A stretch of 39,292 bases of DNA from NCBI RefSeq assembly GCF_002898515.1, contig NZ_PPFX01000040.1:1-39292 (forward strand), written 5' to 3'. Source of the DNA: Geothermobacter hydrogeniphilus. Its GTDB lineage: Bacteria > Desulfobacterota > Desulfuromonadia > Desulfuromonadales > Geothermobacteraceae. Position numbers and translations under genes: made by a program. Below are positions 16,436-26,100 of the stretch, one piece after another (position 1 is the stretch's first letter; each line of letters opens with the position of its first letter). The notes beneath the pieces were generated by a model. The model had not been told where the DNA came from. It searched no databases and saw only the letters and a program-made list of their open reading frames with translations.

Positions 16436-17210
16436 CTTCATTCTACGCGCTCTGTTCGGCGGGCTCGGCGTCGCCCTGGTGGCCGGGCCCTTCGGTTCCT
16501 TCGTCGTCTGGCGGCGGCTGGCCTACTTCGGCGACACTCTTGCCCACGCCGCCCTGCTCGGAGTCGCCTGCGCCCTGCTGTTCGACCTGGCGCCGATTCT
16601 CGGCGTGTTGCTTGTCTGCCTGACGCTGGCGCTGCTGCTGTTCCTGCTGCAGCGCGGCAAACGCCTGGCCGGTGATACCCTGCTCGGCATCCTCTCCCAC
16701 TCGGCGCTGGCCCTCGGGCTGGTCGTTCTGTCACGGATGGAAACGGTGCGGGTCGACCTGCTCGGCTACCTGTTCGGTGACATTCTCGCCGTCAACCGGG
16801 CCGACCTGGCCTGGATCTACGGCGGCGGGGCGGTCGCCCTGGTCGGACTGATGGTTCTTTGGCGGCCGCTGCTGGCGATCACCGCCGACGAGGACCTGGC
16901 CCGGGTCGAGGGAGTGAAGGTCGACCTGGTGCAGGCCGCCTACCTGCTGCTGATGGCGCTGGTGGTGGCGATCATGATGAAGGTCGTCGGGCTGATCCTG
17001 GTCACCGCGATGTTCATTATTCCGGCCGCCACCGCGCGTCAGCTGGCACGCAACCCGGAAAGCATGGCGCTGCTGGCGGCGCTGGTCGGCATCCTGGCAG
17101 TGAGCGGCGGAATCGGCAGCTCGCTGGCCTGGGACACCCCGGCCGGGCCATCGGTGGTGCTGGCGGCGACGCTGCTGTTCATCCTGGCACAGATCAAGGG
17201 CAGGATGTGA
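16428..17210 (+). CDS. znuB: Zinc ABC transporter permease (ZnuB-like)
   Basis: Integral membrane subunit of the ABC-3 permease family, 260 aa, with about eight hydrophobic segments. Recognisable family features are GPFGSFVVWRRLAYFGDTLAHAALLG near the N-terminus, GDILAVNRADL in the middle and VVGLILVTAMFIIPAATAR near the C-terminus. The ATG at 16428 overlaps the znuC end by 8 bp, pointing to translational coupling; the longer frame upstream is the shadow of znuC. The stop faces the TauE/SafE gene end 17 bp away in convergent orientation. Confidence 0.95.
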   Translation: MDDFILRALFGGLGVALVAGPFGSFVVWRRLAYFGDTLAHAALLGVACALLFDLAPILGVLLVCLTLALLLFLLQRGKRLAGDTLLGILSHSALALGLVVLSRMETVRVDLLGYLFGDILAVNRADLAWIYGGGAVALVGLMVLWRPLLAITADEDLARVEGVKVDLVQAAYLLLMALVVAIMMKVVGLILVTAMFIIPAATARQLARNPESMALLAALVGILAVSGGIGSSLAWDTPAGPSVVLAATLLFILAQIKGRM

Positions 17211-17227
17211 GATGAAAGAACGCAGGG

Positions 17228-17983
17228 TCAGGGGAAAAGCAGCAGTTTCAGGGCGAAGACCAGCACCGTGACCGTCACCACCTTCTTGATCCAGTCATGC
17301 CCCCTGGCCACCGCCAGCCTCGGCCCGATCACGCCGCCGACCGAGTTGCCGGCCGCCAGCGCCAGGCCGAGCGCCCAGTTGATCTGGTCGTGGTAGATAA
17401 ACACCCCGAGGGCGATGAAGGTGTAGGTGAAGATGACAAACACCTTGACGGCGTTGATCCGCACCAGGTCGAGACCATGGACCAGCAGCGCGGTGATGAC
17501 CAGGAAACCGACCCCGGCCTGAACAAAACCACCGTAAACCCCGACACCGAAGAAACTGATCACCAGGACCAGCTTGCGCAACGGACCGAAGACAACATCC
17601 TCCCGACGGAAGCGTTTCATCGGATCGAGGGCGGTGAAGACCATCACCCCGATCATGATCAGCGCCAGGATACGTTTGAACAACTGGTCATCGAGACTGA
17701 TCGCCAGATTCGCCCCGAACCAGCTGCCGAGCAGCGCCGGCGGGGTGCAGAGCAGCGCCAGCTGCAGCGGCAGCATGCCGCGCTGGCGAAAACCGCGGAT
17801 GGCGAAGATGTTCTGGCAGAAGATGGCGATGCGGTTGGTGCCGTTGGCCATCGCCCCGGGCAGGCCCATGAAGATCAGCAGCGGCAGGGTCAGCAGCGAA
17901 CCGCCGCCGGCCAGCACGTTGAGGATGCCGGCGATCACACCGACGGCGAATAAGAGCGGGAGTTGCCAGAGGTAGGGGTCCAT
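17228..17983 (-). CDS. TSUP-family (TauE/SafE) membrane transporter
   Basis: 251-residue polytopic membrane protein with the family's N-terminal glycine-rich segment (GILNVLAGGGSLLTLPLLIF) and the second-half repeat (GFVQAGVGFLVITALLV, then AAGNSVGGVIGPRLA). About eight hydrophobic helices are visible. TSUP members export or import sulfur-containing or organic anions such as sulfite, sulfoacetate or taurine; the substrate cannot be told from sequence. It begins 27 bp after the helicase-nuclease gene on the same strand, so read-through is possible, but no functional link is evident. Confidence 0.88.
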   Translation of the reverse strand: MDPYLWQLPLLFAVGVIAGILNVLAGGGSLLTLPLLIFMGLPGAMANGTNRIAIFCQNIFAIRGFRQRGMLPLQLALLCTPPALLGSWFGANLAISLDDQLFKRILALIMIGVMVFTALDPMKRFRREDVVFGPLRKLVLVISFFGVGVYGGFVQAGVGFLVITALLVHGLDLVRINAVKVFVIFTYTFIALGVFIYHDQINWALGLALAAGNSVGGVIGPRLAVARGHDWIKKVVTVTVLVFALKLLLFP

Positions 17984-18010
17984 AACTCGTTTTTCTCTTG
18001 GTTCAGGCCG

Positions 18011-21000
18011 TTAACTCAGCAGTTGCTCAAAAATCCTCGTCAGATAGCTGCTGCCATCACGCAACCTCACCGACTTCTGCCCCAATTCGTTCTCGTCGTG
18101 CCAGTCGAGTCGCAACACGCCTTTTTGAATCATGGCCTCGGCAAGCTCCATCTCCTTGTCCGTTGGAGCCGAACCTTTGAAGCGCCCCAGCGGGGATGAA
18201 TCTCGCAGCAGGATGAAGGAATGAATCGCCCAGTCCCTTTCGGTGCGTCGGCTCAACTCCCTCGCCAGCTCGTTCAGCTGTCCGCTTGTGGCGACACGTA
18301 CTTTGTCGTTCAGAGCCCCCGTGCTGTTCAGGCCAAGATCATCGTCCTTGACGATACCGGTCTGCCCTTTGGGGTCGAACAGAGTCAGCGTCGTCTTTTT
18401 CTTCTTCTCATCCACGATCCACAAAACGAAATCGGGATAGAAAACCCGCGTCTCCCCCTCGAGGTAGAGGCCGATGGAACGCAGGGACTCAACGTTGCGC
18501 ATCAGGTAGAATTCCCGCGAATCCCTGGCATAGTTGGTTTCGATGAAGGCCAGAATGTCGCGCAGAAATTTGCGCTCACCGGCGTTGAGCTTGTCCGGAG
18601 TGATGCCGATGCGTTTGAGCTTGTACCTCTTCAGCAGATTTTCCGTCGCCTCCCCCAGCAACGGCTTGTAGATATGATAGGGCTCCTGCTCCTCCTTGAG
18701 TTGCAACTGGAGCTGTTCGCGCAACCCGGCGTCATTCTCGAATTGCTGTTTCTCTTGATCGTTCGCGAACTCAAAGGTCAGAGAATAGCGGTCAATGAAA
18801 TCGCCGGGCACACCAGCAACGCGCTGCCTGACCTCCTCGTACCGGTAGTGGCGCCTGTCGATGTCATAGCGCACCTTGTGGAAAATCTTCTCCAGCACAT
18901 CCCGCTGAACCTCGTCCAACACGCGCTCAACCACCTGCCAGGAGCGATCCGACAGACCTTGATCGTAAAGCACCTGGCGAACCACCGGCAGCAGGTTGTT
19001 CAGGGTCAGTCTCTCTGACGTCGCGCCGTTCTGATAATAGAGCTGAACCCGTTGCTGGCGGCACCAGGTCTCCAGGCGCTGCTGCAACCAGGTCAAGGGC
19101 AGAAAAAATGGCTGCTCCAGGCAGGCCTGCAGCTGTGGAATCAGATTCTCGCCGGAACAGGACCGGTCGCTCCGGTAGTCGAGTGTAAATCCGGGATTGA
19201 CAAGTGCCCCCTCCAGAACCTCGCCATGGGCCAGATACTGCCAGTTCCAGCTATGGTCGTGCGCATCGAGGGTTATCCGCAACGGGGCGTCAAATTCGAA
19301 CTGGCCGACCTTGAAGGTCTGCAGTTTGGGCTGATAATCCTCAAAGGAGAGTTGCTGTTTGCCGACTTTCACCACACTCGGCCGGACATCGATAGTGAAG
19401 GGTCCGGCAATCGCGGGAAGGTCCTGTTCGAGCGCCTTGAGAAAGGTCTCCAGCCAGGAACGGTTGAGACTGAAGATATTGAGGGTTTCCAGGCGGCGCA
19501 GGCGGTTTTCCGGGGTTTCGCTCTCGAGCAGCTCCTGATAGTCGGCGCAGTGCTCGAAATGTCGCCGTTTACCATCGCCGCGCACCCCTTTGAGGCGGAC
19601 CCCTCGACCGAAAATCTGGATGATCTTGTTCCCCTTGCTGGAGCCGAGATTGATCAGGCCGATGATCGAAACCCGAAAGCAGTTCCAGCCTTCGGCAAAT
19701 TTGCGGCTGCCGACCAACACATTGATCGGCGAGGCGGGATCATCAATGGCCGTGAAGTGGCACAACGGGCTGACAATATCCGCCTTGATCAGATGTACCA
19801 GCGATTCCCCGCCAGCGTTGTGCAGCTGCGGGTGTTCCTCGCAATCGGCGAAAAACTTGTCGCCGTTGCCGACATTGATCAGCCCCCAGTAGGCGCCATC
19901 CCCCCAGGAGAGCCAGACCTCGTCCTTGACCGCCGGAGAGCGGGTCAGGGTCAGCCTGCCACTGCACTGTCCGTTGAAAATGATCTGATAACGCTGCCGC
20001 TCCTCTTCCGGCAGATGTGCCAGCCAGACGACAAACTTGCGGATGTCGGAAACCTCGTCCTTGCCTTTCCCTTCCTGCTTGGCATCCTCGACCGTGTTCC
20101 CCATGAACGCCAGCAGGGGTTTGTCGGGAAACCGGCCACCGAATGAGAGTTCTCCGGCCTCCGACTTGCTCACGACCAGTTGCTGATGGGCCTGCAGTTT
20201 GCCCTTGAGGGTATCGAAAGTGGCGGCAAAAAAGGCTGCCTCGCTCTTCCCTTGGTCGGCAAACCGGTCGTCGCTCAGAGATTGCAGGGCATAGTCCTTG
20301 CCGTAGCCGTCTTTGAAGAAACGGTAGTAGTTGTAGTCGTAGACGATCTGTTCTTCATACTCGCGCACATGCTGCTCGGCGATGCCGTGATAGGTGGCCG
20401 AATACTCGAAGAGAAAGCTGTTCTCGGGCCGCAGCAGCTCCTTTCGCAGTCGCTTAAAGGCCCCAATCTTTTCCTTGCCGCCGCTGGCCAGGCCGATATG
20501 CCCCTCATCGACCAGCACCAGCCGGAACAGACGCTTATGCTCCGGCATATTGAAAAAACCGGCCTCGCGGTTGAGCAAGGCGCCCGTCGTTTCAACAATC
20601 AGTTTGATGCGGTTGTTGCACAACCTGTTCAGTTGCCGCACCAGTTCACTCAGCTCCCGCTCATGCTGGGCAATGAGATTGACCCCCGGCGTGGTCAAAA
20701 TCAGCTGCAGCTCGTCAAAGTCCTGCACCCCGCCGATATGGTCGATGAACTGCAGGATGTTCAGGTGCATCAGCAGGGTCTTGCCGCTGCCCGTCGCCAT
20801 CCAGTAAGCCAGCGCCTTCTGGTCGATAAAATCCCTGCCGGCCCTTTTTTGACTGAGAAGATGCTCGGTGAAATAGAGCGCCAGAATCTGATAGTAACGT
20901 AGCTTGAAGCGAGTATTCAGCAGACGATTGTAATCCGCCAGCCACTGCTGAATTTTGCGGGCCACGGGTCTGGACAGGCCGCTGTGCTGCCGGGAAGCGT

Positions 21001-21103
21001 AGCTTTCCACCTGGCGCTGATAGTCAGGGTCATGCCCTTCGGCGCGCTGATGAAAATCGGCCAGCAATTCCTTTTTCAGCCGGTTGTAGAGTTTCAGTTC
21101 CAT
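18011..21103 (-). CDS. Type III-like restriction subunit: SF2 helicase with C-terminal nuclease motif
   Basis: 1,030-residue translocase/endonuclease candidate. SF2 motifs are clear: Walker A MATGSGKT at ~102-109, a DEAH-type box present as DEGH at 199-202, SAT in FEYSATYHG at ~235, and motif VI QIFGRGVRLKG at ~500-510. The C-terminus has YPDFVLW (~890) followed by LFDPKGQ (~911), spaced as in PD-(D/E)xK nucleases. This domain order resembles the Res subunits of type III restriction enzymes. It lies 157 bp downstream of the AlbA_2 gene with only a weak ribosome site (no purine run close to the ATG), so it could have its own promoter or be translated poorly. No frameshift is visible; all motifs appear intact. 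Confidence 0.88.
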   Translation of the reverse strand: MELKLYNRLKKELLADFHQRAEGHDPDYQRQVESYASRQHSGLSRPVARKIQQWLADYNRLLNTRFKLRYYQILALYFTEHLLSQKRAGRDFIDQKALAYWMATGSGKTLLMHLNILQFIDHIGGVQDFDELQLILTTPGVNLIAQHERELSELVRQLNRLCNNRIKLIVETTGALLNREAGFFNMPEHKRLFRLVLVDEGHIGLASGGKEKIGAFKRLRKELLRPENSFLFEYSATYHGIAEQHVREYEEQIVYDYNYYRFFKDGYGKDYALQSLSDDRFADQGKSEAAFFAATFDTLKGKLQAHQQLVVSKSEAGELSFGGRFPDKPLLAFMGNTVEDAKQEGKGKDEVSDIRKFVVWLAHLPEEERQRYQIIFNGQCSGRLTLTRSPAVKDEVWLSWGDGAYWGLINVGNGDKFFADCEEHPQLHNAGGESLVHLIKADIVSPLCHFTAIDDPASPINVLVGSRKFAEGWNCFRVSIIGLINLGSSKGNKIIQIFGRGVRLKGVRGDGKRRHFEHCADYQELLESETPENRLRRLETLNIFSLNRSWLETFLKALEQDLPAIAGPFTIDVRPSVVKVGKQQLSFEDYQPKLQTFKVGQFEFDAPLRITLDAHDHSWNWQYLAHGEVLEGALVNPGFTLDYRSDRSCSGENLIPQLQACLEQPFFLPLTWLQQRLETWCRQQRVQLYYQNGATSERLTLNNLLPVVRQVLYDQGLSDRSWQVVERVLDEVQRDVLEKIFHKVRYDIDRRHYRYEEVRQRVAGVPGDFIDRYSLTFEFANDQEKQQFENDAGLREQLQLQLKEEQEPYHIYKPLLGEATENLLKRYKLKRIGITPDKLNAGERKFLRDILAFIETNYARDSREFYLMRNVESLRSIGLYLEGETRVFYPDFVLWIVDEKKKKTTLTLFDPKGQTGIVKDDDLGLNSTGALNDKVRVATSGQLNELARELSRRTERDWAIHSFILLRDSSPLGRFKGSAPTDKEMELAEAMIQKGVLRLDWHDENELGQKSVRLRDGSSYLTRIFEQLLS

Positions 21104-21260
21104 AAAAATCCGGCCCCATCCGTGCTGAACGGCACGGCAGACCCCTCGACAATCACATAGGACAAGATTGTTATCCCTCCAGATTTCAACATTTCAAGCA
21201 AGGACAGGACCGGCAAAGAGCCGACCAGTCACATACCCGTTACACAGAGTCCAACCAAAA

Positions 21261-23123
21261 TCACTCATCCTTGGAAACAACCGTATAGGCCTGATCCACC
21301 CGATTGGGTTTGTCAGGGTAGCGCAACCGGAGGACTCCATGGCTCACCATGGGCGTCAGGTAGCGCGCCCGTAGACTGTCTGGATTGCGCTGCAACAGGC
21401 CGGCCAGTTCCCGGCGGGTCAGCCAGCGCCCGCGACAGATTTCAACTATCAGCCTTTCCATCTGCTCCGGCGGCAGTCGCTGACGATTTTTGGCCGGTTC
21501 GGCAATCTTCAGGAGTAGAGGGTCGAAATCCTTATGTATGGAGTCAGCGCCCTTATGTACGGAGTCAATATCCTTACGTACGGAGTCGGTGCCGTTATGT
21601 ACGGAGTCGTTGTCACCAAGTCGAATGTCAGAAGCCGGCAAACGATAGCGTGTCCAACGCCCCTGGCCTTCCTGTTGCAGAGTACCTTGGGAAACCAGCC
21701 CTTGAAGGATACGCGTTACGTCACTGGCGTGCCGCCCAGTGATCTGCCGCATTCGGGCATTATCGACCGCTCCCTCGATATCGGCTGTCACCAGAGCCTG
21801 GATCTCAATCTCACTGAAACGGCCGAATCTGGCTCCAAAACGCGCCTGCAGCCGTTGCAATGAATCCTCGGGGATCAGGCTGACCATCGGCAACACCCAG
21901 AGTACCCGATCCGGTTGGACCTGTTCTCTGACCATGGGCGAGCGCCAATGCTGTGAATTCCATCCCTGAAGGATCTTGTCGACCCCGGAGCCGGCTTTTT
22001 CCGCGCCGCCGATCATCATGAACATGGTCTGAAGAGATTTGTTTCGGCACTCACTGACATTGCCGCGCATCAGCTGATCAAAGGAGACCAACAGCGTTCC
22101 CGGATTGGAGAACTCGAAACGATCCTTGTGCTTTTCGACCACGATACCGCCCTGCCCCTGATAATCGGCATGGATCAAGGCATTGACCAGGGCCTCGCGA
22201 ATCGCCTCGTGAACGATGGTCTCACCGCGACGGAACAGATCACTGTCAAGCTGGAAGGGGAGCTTCAGATCCTGGGCCAGTCGCTGGATCACCCGCAGAT
22301 AGAACTGAAACAGGTTTGCCGGCCAGGTTCCGTCAACAGTCAAACGGTCGGTCCAACGGATTTCAGGATCAGTCGACAGTTTTTCCCGGTAATCGACATG
22401 ATATTGCGGCAGCGCTTCGCGGATCGCCTCATCGCAACCGAACATCAGTAGCCCGGCCACCGTCACCCCTTCGATGCCGCTCAGCCGGTCACGACGCCAG
22501 CCCCCCAGCTTGGTCAGCAGGCCGATATCGTCCTCACTCAACCAGGGGTGGGTCGGCTTGTGCGAGGCAAAACGCTGCCGATACTGCTGCAGGCTGGTCC
22601 GGTCCAGGTCGTCCAGGGTGAAGCCCTCGATAATTCGGCTGTCGGCCGGCTGCTCGGCACGGTCGGAGAGCATCCGGCCGACTTCCTGTTCCGTGCAGTG
22701 ATAATCCCCCTCGAAATTGCGGCGGTAGGTTCCGGTCAGCGGGTTTTGGCCAAGAAAGACCGGGCGTTGATAACGGGTTGCCTGCGGCACACGAATAGCG
22801 AGAATCAGACCATCAGGGTGCGGCACTTCAGCCAGATCGGTGTCACAGAGCAGATTTGTGCTGACCTTGCCCCGGTTGTTGATGGTATCCCAGAAATTCT
22901 TCTTCAGTTTCTCAGGGTGGTCGACGCCGCTGACCCCGCCGTCATCCTCAACACCAAGCAGAATGACACCACCATGGGTATTGGCCATGGCGCTGTAAGT
23001 CTCCCACAGGCTGCGTGGCAGACCGCCTTTGGCCGACTTGAACTCAAGGTCATCGCACTCTGCCCAATCGAGCCGGGCAAGAATTTCGACCGAATCGATT
23101 CTTGGCGCCTTGCGGTTTACCAT
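21261..23123 (-). CDS. AlbA_2 (Schlafen-like) / GHKL-type ATP-binding protein in R-M locus
   Basis: 620-residue protein often annotated as RecG-like regulator or ATP-binding protein. Residues ~20-135 form an AlbA_2 nucleic-acid-binding domain (CDDLEFKSAKGGLPRSLW ... MANTHGGVILLGVEDDG). Residues ~290-395 look like the associated GHKL-type ATPase fold: REALVNALIHADYQG as N-box, FEFSNPG, then GGAEKAGSGVDKIL. Two winged-helix-like segments follow (~430-490 and ~555-605), joined by a linker of four 7-residue repeats (about residues 504-530). The start overlaps the methyltransferase stop by 7 bp, so the two are translationally coupled. Its role is unknown: possible regulator, effector or specificity partner of the flanking methylase and nuclease. 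Confidence 0.82.
   Translation of the reverse strand: MVNRKAPRIDSVEILARLDWAECDDLEFKSAKGGLPRSLWETYSAMANTHGGVILLGVEDDGGVSGVDHPEKLKKNFWDTINNRGKVSTNLLCDTDLAEVPHPDGLILAIRVPQATRYQRPVFLGQNPLTGTYRRNFEGDYHCTEQEVGRMLSDRAEQPADSRIIEGFTLDDLDRTSLQQYRQRFASHKPTHPWLSEDDIGLLTKLGGWRRDRLSGIEGVTVAGLLMFGCDEAIREALPQYHVDYREKLSTDPEIRWTDRLTVDGTWPANLFQFYLRVIQRLAQDLKLPFQLDSDLFRRGETIVHEAIREALVNALIHADYQGQGGIVVEKHKDRFEFSNPGTLLVSFDQLMRGNVSECRNKSLQTMFMMIGGAEKAGSGVDKILQGWNSQHWRSPMVREQVQPDRVLWVLPMVSLIPEDSLQRLQARFGARFGRFSEIEIQALVTADIEGAVDNARMRQITGRHASDVTRILQGLVSQGTLQQEGQGRWTRYRLPASDIRLGDNDSVHNGTDSVRKDIDSVHKGADSIHKDFDPLLLKIAEPAKNRQRLPPEQMERLIVEICRGRWLTRRELAGLLQRNPDSLRARYLTPMVSHGVLRLRYPDKPNRVDQAYTVVSKDE
21532..21615 (-). repeat. 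Four in-frame 21-bp repeats in the AlbA_2 gene
   Basis: Units of 21 bp begin at 21532, 21553, 21574 and 21595, sharing a TTAYGTAYGGAGTC core. On the coding strand each encodes a heptapeptide of the DS-[V/I]-[H/R]-[K/N]-x-x type. Copy number can change by slippage or recombination without breaking the frame. Confidence 0.92.
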
Positions 23124-26100
23124 GACGCCCCCCGCATGAAATCGGCGGCGGTAATCAAAATGGTGTCGATGGCGAGGCAGCGCAGATCGGCGTCGTGGTT
23201 CACCTCCAGCCGCTGCAGGGTGCTGACGCCCTGTGCGTCGACATATCTGGCGAGGATGGCGTTAAGGTTGGCGGTATCGTCCTCGGCATCGTCGATGTCG
23301 CGAAAAACCACCAGGGTGCCGTGGGTGGTCTCCACCGCCAGGTAGGGGCGGTCAAACTCGCGATAGAGCCGCCGCGACTTGACCCAGTAGCCCTGCAGAT
23401 AGCACCAGGTCTCCATCAGGTCGATGGTCTTTACTTCCCGCGCCTTGCCGATGCGGAGGGTCTGAGAGAAGGGGCGCGCGAGGTCGAGGGTGGTGGCCAA
23501 TTGATTCTGCTCGGGGCGGAACAAGTAGCTGACCGGCACCTGCTTGGGCAGGGTGGCCTCGTCCCAGACCGGCACCAGGTTATCGAGCAGGTCTTCGTAC
23601 TGTTCTAAAATCTGGACTTTAATACACCTAAGTTGCACATCATTGGAGGCAGGAATGCAGTCTTTCCAGTGAGTTGAATATACTGCCCGCTTTACACGAG
23701 GCTTTAGGATGCTTTCAAAATATTTCCCCATTTCGATAAGAATGAAGCGACGGGGATCTTTCTTACTAAGAACAGCTTGCCCCGTAGTTCCCGACCCAGC
23801 AAAAAAATCGACTACAAAATCATGCTTTGCTGTCGACATGTCCAGAAGTTCTGAAATCAATTTTACCGGCTTAGGATTTTTAAACAGCTTTGGCCCTAAG
23901 ATACGGGCAAGGTCTTGGGTGCCATCTCGATTACGCCCATACCTTTTTGCATCCACCAGGAGGCTTCTTGGGGTGACGCCTCTTTGGTCAGGTTCCCAAG
24001 TCTTAGTGTAAATTTGCCAATTCCCCTTTTTGTCCTTGTTGAAAATCAATTGATCTCGCTCTTTTTCGACCTTGTCCTTACTCCACCGCCATATTGTGGT
24101 TCGCCTATCAGGACTCGGTTGAGGCGGATAAAGCAGTTTGCCATCCGGGGCTTCGATAGGGAAGTCCATACTTTCGCTATATGAAAGACTAGTTTTATCG
24201 AGTCTCTCGAGGTAATAACGACGCCCATTCTCTGACCGATTGTATTTTGCTGTCATTGCCGCACTTTCGTGCTCAATGCGGTTTACTAAAACTTGTTCAA
24301 TATTTTTGAACGCTGGAAATATATATTCATGCTCTATAACATGTGTTTCACTGTCGTCCCCACCACCAGCTTTTCGTTTCCAAACAAAAGGCGCTGCTGC
24401 GCCTTTTCTAAATAGAATTGAAAGAACCTCTTGCAACCGCATTTGTTCTTTTTCATTAATACTGCAAAGAATTAATCCGGACATATCCAGAAAAAAGGAC
24501 GCTAATTGTAGACGATCAAACATCATCGACGCCCAGCTCGAGTGGCGGAAGCTGTCTTTGTAGAGAAAACCGTCGCCGCCGGTGTTGTAGGGCGGGTCGA
24601 TGTAGATGCACTTGATCTGTTCGCGGAACTTCTCCTGCAGCAGGTTGAGTGCCTGCCAGTTCTCGGAATTGATCAGCAGGCCGTCGGTCTGCTCGTCGAG
24701 GTTGTCGAACTCGGGCAGGCTGAGCAGATCGTCCTGAAAATCGGGGTCGGTCTTGAGGTAGAGGCTGGTATCGACCACCAGGGTCGGGTGCTCGGCGAGC
24801 TGTGCGGCGTCCGTGATATCAACCTTGAACACCTCGCGCCATTCTTCCCGCTGTGCTTCGCAGGCGAAGACCCGCTCGTGAAAGGCCTCGGGAATCTTGC
24901 CTACGGAAATCAGGTAGTGGGTGTCGACCACCTTCTTCTTCAGTTCGAACAGCCCTTTTTGAAACTCCTCAATCGCAGACAAAAAGGCGATCAGCCGGTC
25001 GGCGACCTGGTTAAAGGCGCGGGCAATGAGCACCGTGGCGTTGTCTTCGCCGGCATGCAGCAGGGCGTCGAGATCTGAGAAGATCACCTGCTTGATGAAG
25101 CGGTTTTTCTCGCGGGTGAGAAAGCCGAGCAGGTCCTTGTGGATGAAGTAGTCGGCATCGTTGCCGACATAGAACTTGTTGAGGTTGCGATCGAGCTGCC
25201 AGAGGGCTTTGGCGGTGGCGTCCTGCGCCAGCGCCTCCTTACGGGCCTCGACGTTTTTGCCGAGGTCCTTGAACTCGTCGCGACCGGCCAGGGCCTCGAC
25301 ATACTTGTCGAACTTGAGGCGCAGCTGCCCGATCCCCTTGACCGAACCGCCGTCGGTCTTGTCGTAATCGTCGCTCAGCTCGTTGAACAGCGGCTTGCCG
25401 GGCGGGTCGTCATTCTTCCCCGGTTTTTTATACAGATAGGGGATCAGCTCCGTTTCCTCAGCAAATACCTCCTGCCAGAGGCGGGGGTAAAGCACGGTTT
25501 TCGGCGTGGAGGCCGCCGCCAGGGCGAAACGCACCTGCCAGAGGGTACGCGGGTTCCCTTCCGCGTCGGTCTCCTCCACCGGCTGAATATCGAGCAGGCG
25601 GTACTGCTTGACGGCGTTCTCCTTGTTGTTGTTGCGCTCGCTGGTTTCAGCGTCATCTTCGCTGCCGCACAGGCGGAACTCGATCCACTTGCCGCCGATT
25701 TCGCAGCGCACGCTGTGAAAACCGTTGCCGGTCTTGATGTAGTAGCTGTCCTTGTGTTTCCAGTGGAAGAGGGTGTCGGAGCCGTCGTAATCGGTCTCAT
25801 AGGGAACCTTGAAGGCGCTGGCGGCGCGGGTGTTGTAACCGAAATCACCGTTCTGGTAGTAAAGCTCAAAGAAATTGAGCAGGTGGTTGTAGACCCGCAC
25901 TTCGAGGTCTTCAGTGGAGAGCTGCCGGGTTTCGAGGAAGGTTTTGAGGTGGGCTTCGGCCTGCTCGCGCTCCTGGTCATCGGCCAAAACCAGCAACGCG
26001 CGAAAATCGTCCTGCGCCGACAGATTGTCGGGGGCGGCCACAAGCGTCTCCCATTTCGCCTCCCCCTTTTTCCCCAGGGTCGCCGCAAACGCCGAGAGCC

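Noticed and set aside
21532-21615. CRISPR-like short array
   Set aside because: Units are directly adjacent without spacers and are in frame inside a coding sequence.
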